Below, in pieces: positions 58,663-64,000 of a stretch of 64,000 nucleotides of DNA. Source of the DNA: Rhizobium sp. L1K21 (GTDB lineage Bacteria; Pseudomonadota; Alphaproteobacteria; Rhizobiales; Rhizobiaceae); contig NZ_JAMXLE010000001.1 in NCBI RefSeq assembly GCF_024055895.1, forward strand, positions 1,798,001 to 1,862,000. The letters are read 5' to 3'. A program made the translations under genes and the position numbers. Below the pieces are notes generated by a model. That model did no database searches. It saw only the letters and a program-made list of their open reading frames with translations, and was not told where the DNA came from. The number at the start of each line of letters is the position of its first letter. Position 1 is the stretch's first letter.

Positions 58663-60270
58663 ATGGCAGACGACCTGTTTCCCCTTGGGCCCGACCAGAC
58701 CCCCTACCGCAAGATTTCAAGCGACTATGTTTCGGTTGACACTTTCAAGGGACAGGACATCCTGACGGTGGAGCCGGAAGGCATTCGGCTTCTGGCGGAA
58801 ACAGCCCTTTCCGACATCAACCACCTTTTGCGACCAGGCCACCTGCAGCAGTTGAAGAACATTCTCGAAGACCCTGAAGCGACCGAGAACGATCGCTTTG
58901 TGGCCTACGACCTCTTGAAGAACGCCAATATTGCAGCGGGCGGCATTCTGCCCATGTGCCAGGATACCGGCACGGCCATTGTGATGGCCAAGAAGGGCCG
59001 GCGTGTGTGGACCGAAGGCGGCGACTATGAGGCCATGGCCAAGGGCGTGCTGGATGCCTATGAGCGCAAGAACCTGCGGTATTCGCAGCTTGCGCCCTTG
59101 AAGATGTTTGAAGAAAAGAACACCAAGAACAATCTTCCCGCACAGATCGACATCTATGAAGACGGCACTGACGAATACAATTTCCTGTTCATGGCCAAGG
59201 GTGGCGGCTCGGCCAACAAGACCTTTCTGTATCAGGCAACGCCTTCCCTTTTGACGCATGACCGCATGGTTGAGTTCCTCAAGGAGAAGATCCTCACGTT
59301 AGGGACGGCAGCCTGTCCCCCCTATCATCTGGCCATTGTAATCGGCGGCACTTCGGCAGAGATGAACCTGAAAACAGTCAAACTTGCCTCTGCCCGCTAT
59401 CTCGATGAACTGCCAACCGAGGGCTCTGAAAAAGGCCACGCGTTCCGCGATCTGGAGATGGAAGCGGAAATTCACAAGTTGACGCAATCGCTCGGCGTCG
59501 GCGCGCAGTTTGGCGGCAAGTATTTCTGTCATGACGTGCGGGTCATCCGCCTGCCGCGCCATGGTGCGTCGCTGCCAATCGGGCTTGGCGTTTCCTGTTC
59601 GGCAGATCGCCAGGCCAAAGGCAAGATCACCAAGGACGGAATTTTCATCGAGCAACTTGAAACAGATCCGTCGAAATATATGCCGGACATTGACGAGAGC
59701 AAACTCTCGGAACATGTGGTGAAGATCGACCTCAACCGCCCGATGAAGGAGGTTCTCGCCGAGCTTACGAAACACCCGGTGAAGACACAGCTTTCATTGA
59801 CCGGCACCATCATCGTGGCGCGCGACCTGGCGCATGCCAAAATCCGGGACATTCTGGAGACTGGTGGCGAAATGCCGGACTATATGAAGAACCATCCGGT
59901 TTATTATGCCGGCCCCGCCAAGACGCCTGAAGGCATGCCGTCTGGCTCCTTCGGTCCAACGACGGCAGGCCGGATGGACAGCTATGTCGATCAATTCCAG
60001 TCTTTCGGCGGGTCGATGGTGATGCTCGCCAAGGGGAATCGCTCGAAATCCGTTCGCGATGCCTGCGCTCGACACGGCGGCTTTTACCTCGGCTCGATCG
60101 GCGGACCTGCAGCCAGGCTGGCACAGGATTGTATCAAAAAGGTCGAGGTGCTGGAGTTTCCAGAACTTGGCATGGAAGCCGTGTGGAAAATTGAGGTCGA
60201 GAATTTTCCTGCGTTCATTGTTATTGATGACAAGGGCAATGATTTCTTCAAGGAACTCAATTTGTCCTGA
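58663..60270 (+). CDS. Fumarate hydratase, class I (iron-sulfur)
   Basis: This 535-residue, [4Fe-4S]-dependent enzyme catalyses the same reaction as its neighbour but is oxygen-sensitive. Visible motifs: [48 protein letters not shown] and [19 protein letters not shown], each with a cluster Cys, then [35 protein letters not shown]. It is homodimeric class I, single polypeptide. Adjacent class I and class II fumarases could be used at different oxygen or iron levels. Confidence 0.95.
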   Translation: MADDLFPLGPDQTPYRKISSDYVSVDTFKGQDILTVEPEGIRLLAETALSDINHLLRPGHLQQLKNILEDPEATENDRFVAYDLLKNANIAAGGILPMCQDTGTAIVMAKKGRRVWTEGGDYEAMAKGVLDAYERKNLRYSQLAPLKMFEEKNTKNNLPAQIDIYEDGTDEYNFLFMAKGGGSANKTFLYQATPSLLTHDRMVEFLKEKILTLGTAACPPYHLAIVIGGTSAEMNLKTVKLASARYLDELPTEGSEKGHAFRDLEMEAEIHKLTQSLGVGAQFGGKYFCHDVRVIRLPRHGASLPIGLGVSCSADRQAKGKITKDGIFIEQLETDPSKYMPDIDESKLSEHVVKIDLNRPMKEVLAELTKHPVKTQLSLTGTIIVARDLAHAKIRDILETGGEMPDYMKNHPVYYAGPAKTPEGMPSGSFGPTTAGRMDSYVDQFQSFGGSMVMLAKGNRSKSVRDACARHGGFYLGSIGGPAARLAQDCIKKVEVLEFPELGMEAVWKIEVENFPAFIVIDDKGNDFFKELNLS

Positions 60271-60300
60271 AAATACACATCACTAAATCTAGCTACAATC

Positions 60301-60343
60301 AAATTTAAGCGGCGTATTTTCATGCGCCGCTTAAATATTATTT
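60301..60343 (+). terminator. Hairpin after the class I fumarase gene, possible terminator
   Basis: tttaagcggcg (60304-60314) pairs perfectly with cgccgcttaaa (60325-60335), followed by an AT-rich stretch without a clear T run. It lies 30 bases after the stop. Confidence 0.55.
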
Positions 60344-60471
60344 CATGAATCAATTCTATCTTTGCCTTGAACATCCGGGTGTGTTGCGCGGGTTATTGTT
60401 AACAGTTTTAAAACGGTTTGGACCTAAAAACTATGGATGGGGCATCAATAGAATTTACGGAGAACCTGCCG

Positions 60472-61542
60472 ATGAAGACGGCAACGGCGTCAAAAAAGGT
60501 GCAGCTGCCTGATATCGCCGCGCAGGTGACTTATGCAATGCGCACAATGGGCGTCGCGCCTATTCCGCGCAATTACGAACTGTTTTACGAAGCTTACATC
60601 GGCTCCAACCCGAAATTGACAAAAGACCTTGCAGCGCTTGGAAACAAGGCGACGCAAGAAGAGCTGGACGCCATTGGCCAGCAGTATTTCAACACCAACC
60701 GTCCACACGCGCTCGATGGTGCTCACTCGAAAATTGTCTCTGAACTCGAGGGGCTGCTCGGCGTGTTGAAGCAGGAGCAGAATTCGCTGGAAAGCTACAA
60801 CAAGCTGCTTGGCGATACTGTTTCGCGCATCTCCGACAAGAACAGCGCCAGTGTCGAAATTCTGCGCAATGCGATTGGCGTGCTCTCCGAGGCCACCGGG
60901 GACACGATGGCGCAAGGCGAAAAGGCCGTTGAGTCCGTTGTCAAGAAATCCGTCGAAATGGAAAAGGTTCGCCAGGAACTGGACGAATACAAGCGCATCG
61001 CCAACACCGATTCGCTGACGCGGCTTTCAAACCGCCGTGCCTTCGACGAAAAGCTCGCGGCCATCTACAATCGCCAGACCAATCGCTCCGTTACCGCGCT
61101 CGTCATCGGTGATATTGATCACTTCAAGAAGATCAACGATACGTTTGGCCACCCCGTCGGCGACAAGATTCTGGCAACGGTGGCCAATATCATCCGTGCC
61201 AATGTTCGCCGCGATGTGTTTGTTGCCCGCACCGGGGGTGAAGAATTCGCCATCGTCATCGAGGGCAATTCAGACGTTGAAGCTATGCAGATTGCCGAGC
61301 GCATCCGCAAGGCACTGGCTGCAACCCCGTTCAAGAACTCCAAGACAGGCGTCGATTATGGTCCTGTCACCATGTCGCTCGGCATCTGCATGGCGTCGGA
61401 AGCTGACGAGCCGAATGAACTCTACAGCAAGAGCGACATTGCCCTTTATTGTGCCAAGAATGATGGCCGCAATCAGGTCAGAATGTTTGAAGACGGCATG
61501 AAAAAGGAAAGCAACAAGACCTGGATGCTTTACCGCCGTTAG
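60472..61542 (+). CDS. Diguanylate cyclase (GGDEF), soluble
   Basis: The 356-residue protein is started at the ATG at 60472, with GGAG nine bases upstream; a longer start at 60433 lacks a ribosome site. It has no membrane segment. The N-terminal region (about 15-180) is helical, with a possible coiled coil just before the GGDEF domain (EKVRQELDEYKRIANTDSLTRLSNRRAF). The active motif is GGEEF in ARTGGEEFAIVI. It is likely to make c-di-GMP. No RxxD is seen at the inhibitory position. The N-terminal helical region resembles those seen in other alphaproteobacterial diguanylate cyclases. Confidence 0.9.
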   Translation: MKTATASKKVQLPDIAAQVTYAMRTMGVAPIPRNYELFYEAYIGSNPKLTKDLAALGNKATQEELDAIGQQYFNTNRPHALDGAHSKIVSELEGLLGVLKQEQNSLESYNKLLGDTVSRISDKNSASVEILRNAIGVLSEATGDTMAQGEKAVESVVKKSVEMEKVRQELDEYKRIANTDSLTRLSNRRAFDEKLAAIYNRQTNRSVTALVIGDIDHFKKINDTFGHPVGDKILATVANIIRANVRRDVFVARTGGEEFAIVIEGNSDVEAMQIAERIRKALAATPFKNSKTGVDYGPVTMSLGICMASEADEPNELYSKSDIALYCAKNDGRNQVRMFEDGMKKESNKTWMLYRR

Positions 61543-61549
61543 GCACGAC

Positions 61550-61726
61550 TCAGCTGAAAACGACCGCCTCCCGCCTTTGCTTTGAGATTTCGGCGAGTGC
61601 GTCATAGAGACGACCGGTCATTTCCCGCTGAAACAGCGTTATCTCCAGCAGCGCAAGCGCCCTCGGCAGAAGGTCGATCAGGGTGATCTTGCTGGCTTTT
61701 CTTTGGAAATCGATCGGGCCGTAAAC
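61550..61726 (-). pseudogene. Coding-like fragment without a start codon, after the deoxyribosyltransferase gene
   Basis: In the same frame as the upstream gene, directly after its stop, the minus strand stays open for 58 codons. It reads as well-formed protein (ITLIDLLPRALALLEITLF, then REMTGRLYDALAEISKQRRE). No ATG, GTG or TTG opens it except an internal Met near the end. It may be a remnant, or a small protein using a non-standard start. Confidence 0.35.
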
Positions 61727-62290
61727 TCAAAGATGCGCTTGCGCCATCAGGCGCAGGCACTCCTCAAAAGCTGCCAAATCGGTATAGCGGGCGTCTGCTG
61801 CCGCGGCATGGGTGATGACCTTGCCACCCCGGCGTTCGATACCGCCGACAAGCATCAGGTTTTCAGCCATATCGAAATTCTCGACCGCCAGTCCTTCGGC
61901 ATCGAAAAAGCGGCCCTCAGAGGCATCGCTCAGTTTCCCGTCATTCAGATCGGAGACGCGTTCGAAATAAGTTCTGGCATCATTGGTATAAGCGAAAGCA
62001 GCCTTGCCTTTGGCGCACATGTAACCGACCTCGTAACAGGTCCCCGGATCGGCTCCCGGGCCACGGAACGGGGTTAGATTGGCAATGATGCCATCGGCTG
62101 CATCCATCAGGGCTTCGTCAAAGCCATTGATTTTATAGCCCATCTCGCGGCGCGTGCCTGAGGTTTCGATCTGATTGTCGCCCGGTGCAAGCGGTTCGAA
62201 ACCGTAACCGCGCGCCATGTCTGCCTTCAGGCGCAAAACATCCTTTGCATCGGGCAGGAAGACTTCCGGCCCGGCGAGATAGATTTTCAT
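61727..62290 (-). CDS. Nucleoside 2-deoxyribosyltransferase
   Basis: This 187-residue enzyme swaps bases on deoxyribonucleosides or hydrolyses them. The family signature is visible: MKIYLAGPEVFLPDA at the start, then GYKINGFDEALMDAADGIIANLTPFRGPGADPGTCYEVGYMCAKGKAAFAYTND, including the catalytic Glu in GTCYEVG. Whether the activity is transferase or hydrolase cannot be told. The PPOX-type gene lies 6 bases upstream, so they may be co-transcribed. Confidence 0.9.
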   Translation of the reverse strand: MKIYLAGPEVFLPDAKDVLRLKADMARGYGFEPLAPGDNQIETSGTRREMGYKINGFDEALMDAADGIIANLTPFRGPGADPGTCYEVGYMCAKGKAAFAYTNDARTYFERVSDLNDGKLSDASEGRFFDAEGLAVENFDMAENLMLVGGIERRGGKVITHAAAADARYTDLAAFEECLRLMAQAHL

Positions 62291-62296
62291 ATTTGA

Positions 62297-62905
62297 TTAC
62301 CACATGGTTTGGGCAGCGCGTTCTGGCCACTCTCGATCATAGGTTTGGCTGTCGAAACCAGCTTCTGCGGCCCTGGTCATCTCGCCAGCGGTGGGCAGAG
62401 ATTTGGGGTCGTGAAATTTCTGAGGATTCCAGAGGTCTGCACGCATCACGGCGCGCGCGCACTGGAAATAGACCTCGTCAATCCCAATGACCACAACGGA
62501 ACGCGGATGTTTGCCATCCATTTCGAAGCGGCTGGTCACCGTCTCGTCCATTGTCACAACAGCATGGCCGTTGACCCGCATCACCGAGGTGGAACCGGGG
62601 ATAAGAAACATCAGCGATACGCGCGGATCACGCACAATATTGGCAAGCGTGTCGATGCGGTTGTTGCCACGCCAATCCGGCAGGTAGAGGGTCTTTTCAT
62701 CTTCGATATGAATGACGCTGCCGGCATCGCCGCGCGGCGAGCAATCCGTTCCCTCTTCGCCGACCGTGGCGATGGCGAGAAACGGAGACGCCTCGATCAT
62801 ACGTCGATATTCAGGGGTGAGTGCCGCAGTGACTTTCACCAGAGAGGTCTTGCCGGGCATGCCGTATGCCGCCTGTAATTCCGCTACCGACTGAACAGTC
62901 TTCAT
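62297..62905 (-). CDS. Pyridoxamine 5'-phosphate oxidase-like flavoprotein (MSMEG_1061 type)
   Basis: This 202-residue protein starts at the ATG at 62905. Its split-barrel FMN-binding fold has the hallmark EASPFLAIATVGEEGTDCSPRGDAGSVIHI and LPDWRGNNRIDTLANIVRDPRVSLMFLIPG. These match the PPOX flavoproteins of the MSMEG_1061 group. The physiological reaction is not known; F420/FMN-type redox chemistry is likely. The deoxyribosyltransferase gene follows six bases after its stop. Confidence 0.86.
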   Translation of the reverse strand: MKTVQSVAELQAAYGMPGKTSLVKVTAALTPEYRRMIEASPFLAIATVGEEGTDCSPRGDAGSVIHIEDEKTLYLPDWRGNNRIDTLANIVRDPRVSLMFLIPGSTSVMRVNGHAVVTMDETVTSRFEMDGKHPRSVVVIGIDEVYFQCARAVMRADLWNPQKFHDPKSLPTAGEMTRAAEAGFDSQTYDREWPERAAQTMW

Positions 62906-62979
62906 GATCGCCCCCTGGCTTGCCAAACGCGGGCAGAGTTTTACTGCGGCAAGCGGCGGGCGCAAGCGGAAAGCAGCCT

Positions 62980-63861
62980 TCAGGCGGCAAAACTTGTTAC
63001 CGCGACAATTGCTTCAGGCGAATTGACAATGCGGCGGTGGCCAAGGCCGTTCAACCACTGCAACTGCACCTGCGGCCCCGCATCAGCGTATTGGCGCGCG
63101 GCATTGGCGTCGACTTCCTTGTCATCTTCCGCATGGAGGACGAGAGCCTCAACACCGGCCTCCGAAAGCATTTTGGGACCAAAAAAGTCCTCAACCTTAC
63201 GGCCCGAAATCGCTTCTATCCTGCTGATCAAGCCATTGTGCACCGATTTCGACAATCCCAGCATTTTGACATAGCGACCAAAAACAATGCGCACGTCTGA
63301 GGGCGAGGCTATGGTGACAACCTTGCGAGGCTGCGGTTTATAAAGCCCCTGCAGAACGCCGCGGACACTGGCCACAGTCATATAACCGCCGAAAGAGTGG
63401 CCAACCATCAAATCAAAGGGGCCAAGCTGCTCGCAGGTCTTGGAAATCGCTTCAACCGCAAGCGCAGCATGCAGGCGTCTTCCAGGCGATGCTCCATGGC
63501 CGGGAAGATCGAGTGCAACGACTTCGGCTCCAGCAGAACGAAGCCCTTCAATCATGCCAACCATGTACAGGGCGCTGGAATTCCAACCATGGGTGAGTAA
63601 AACGCGAGGCCCGCCGTTCGCAGCTTTGGCCGGAAAGACATGCGCCACCGCTTTTCCCTCTGAAAGCACGACCGTCCGCGTTTGCGCCTGCGCGAAAACC
63701 GGTATCGCCGCCGCAATGACCGCCTTTTCCTTGTCGCTCTTTGGCGTGCGCGTTGCGGTTCGCGAGAACAAATAGAAAGCCATACGGCCGCCGAATGTCG
63801 GCGAGACCCAGCCTACGGCGTTGATCAACTTTCCAATAAAGCGGGTGAGTCGACGCGACAT
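62980..63861 (-). CDS. Alpha/beta hydrolase
   Basis: This 293-residue protein has a hydrophobic N-terminal anchor-like part (FIGKLINAVGWVSPTFGGRMAFYLF), followed by the hydrolase fold: VLLTHGWNSSALYM, ALDLPGHGASPG, nucleophile elbow MVGHSFGGYM, Asp in VLHAEDDKEVD and His in GLGHRRIVNS. The ATG at 63861 has GGAG upstream. Two copies of a TGTTGAACATT operator-like sequence lie just upstream, suggesting control by a TetR-type repressor, probably encoded by the divergent gene at the right edge. Substrate unknown. Confidence 0.88.
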   Translation of the reverse strand: MSRRLTRFIGKLINAVGWVSPTFGGRMAFYLFSRTATRTPKSDKEKAVIAAAIPVFAQAQTRTVVLSEGKAVAHVFPAKAANGGPRVLLTHGWNSSALYMVGMIEGLRSAGAEVVALDLPGHGASPGRRLHAALAVEAISKTCEQLGPFDLMVGHSFGGYMTVASVRGVLQGLYKPQPRKVVTIASPSDVRIVFGRYVKMLGLSKSVHNGLISRIEAISGRKVEDFFGPKMLSEAGVEALVLHAEDDKEVDANAARQYADAGPQVQLQWLNGLGHRRIVNSPEAIVAVTSFAA

Positions 63862-63879
63862 GATGCTCTCCAAAACTTT

Positions 63880-63916
63880 GTTCAATGTTGAACATTATTG
63901 TGCACTGTTGAACATT
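63880..63916. promoter_or_regulatory. Operator-like repeats between divergent genes
   Basis: The perfect inverted repeat gttcaa-tg-ttgaac spans 63880-63893. The 11-mer tgttgaacatt occurs at 63886-63896 and 63906-63916, 20 bases apart. Such layouts are typical TetR-family operators. Confidence 0.55.
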
Positions 63917-63984
63917 TTTCAAGCACTATGTCATACAGGGGTGGAAGATTGTATTTTTAGACGGTAAGACTTTCGGAAAGAGAA

Positions 63985-64000
63985 TTGGCAGAGGCAGACC
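63985..64000 (+). CDS. Possible start of a divergent regulator gene, cut by the window edge
   Basis: A TTG at 63985 (TTG GCA GAG GCA GAC) lies five bases after GGAAAG. Only five codons are visible. A TetR-type regulator is a guess based on the operator-like repeats and the divergent hydrolase. Confidence 0.25.

Overview
The window looks like a chromosomal segment of an alphaproteobacterium of the order Hyphomicrobiales, most likely Brucellaceae (Brucella/Ochrobactrum and relatives). This is an inference from protein character and gene content: a tpiA-secG-pyrG cluster, a PopZ-type DUF2497 protein beside a BepC-like TolC protein, folE-hisI, a riboswitch-controlled bluB, class II DAHP synthase, and DUF2336, DUF2865 and DUF2059 proteins. 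Most of it is densely packed core-genome DNA of moderate to high GC. Both edges cut genes.

Layout. 0-5 kb: an SCP2-type thiolase, then a minus-strand light-sensing operon (receiver protein, biliverdin-producing heme oxygenase, bacteriophytochrome HWE kinase) preceded by a good match to a general-stress-response (EcfG) promoter. 5-9 kb: pyrG, secG, tpiA. 9-12 kb: a secreted caspase-like protein with Sel1 repeats, a glycine-rich secreted partner and an alpha/beta hydrolase. 12-18 kb: parE, two tandem Tat-exported alpha-carbonic anhydrases behind a DUF2336 gene, and a CitE-like protein that appears to have lost its metal site. 18.4-18.7 kb: a 264-bp transposase-less element with 20-bp perfect terminal repeats and a TA target duplication. 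19-24 kb: flavin reductase, nitroreductase, a secreted hypothetical and thrS.

24-27.8 kb is the only clearly accessory stretch. It holds an AT-richer GIY-YIG nuclease gene, six copies of a nested palindromic repeat of about 172 bp, two almost identical DUF559 nuclease-fold genes on a 595-bp tandem duplication, and a leader of about 300 bp full of perfect hairpins in front of a small cysteine-containing protein gene. 27.8-32 kb: two c-di-GMP proteins and a PhcB-like methyltransferase. 32-41 kb: yidD, a NifU-like protein, folE-hisI, a periplasmic sugar dehydrogenase, a patatin, popZ, tolC, pcm, tRNA-Cys and tRNA-Asn. 41-50 kb: DUF2865, an AEC transporter, bluB under a cobalamin riboswitch, cytochrome b561, nadE, a winged-helix regulator, a GFA protein and aroG. 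50-64 kb: glutathione reductase, DUF2059, rpiA, gph, an L,D-transpeptidase, an aquaporin remnant, adjacent class II and class I fumarases, a diguanylate cyclase, a nucleoside deoxyribosyltransferase, a PPOX flavoprotein and a hydrolase with a TetR-like operator at the right edge.

No CRISPR array, prophage or complete insertion sequence was found. The least explained items are the hairpin-rich leader at 26.93-27.24 kb, the palindrome/DUF559 island and the 264-bp element. The stress-linked phytochrome operon is the clearest regulatory inference.
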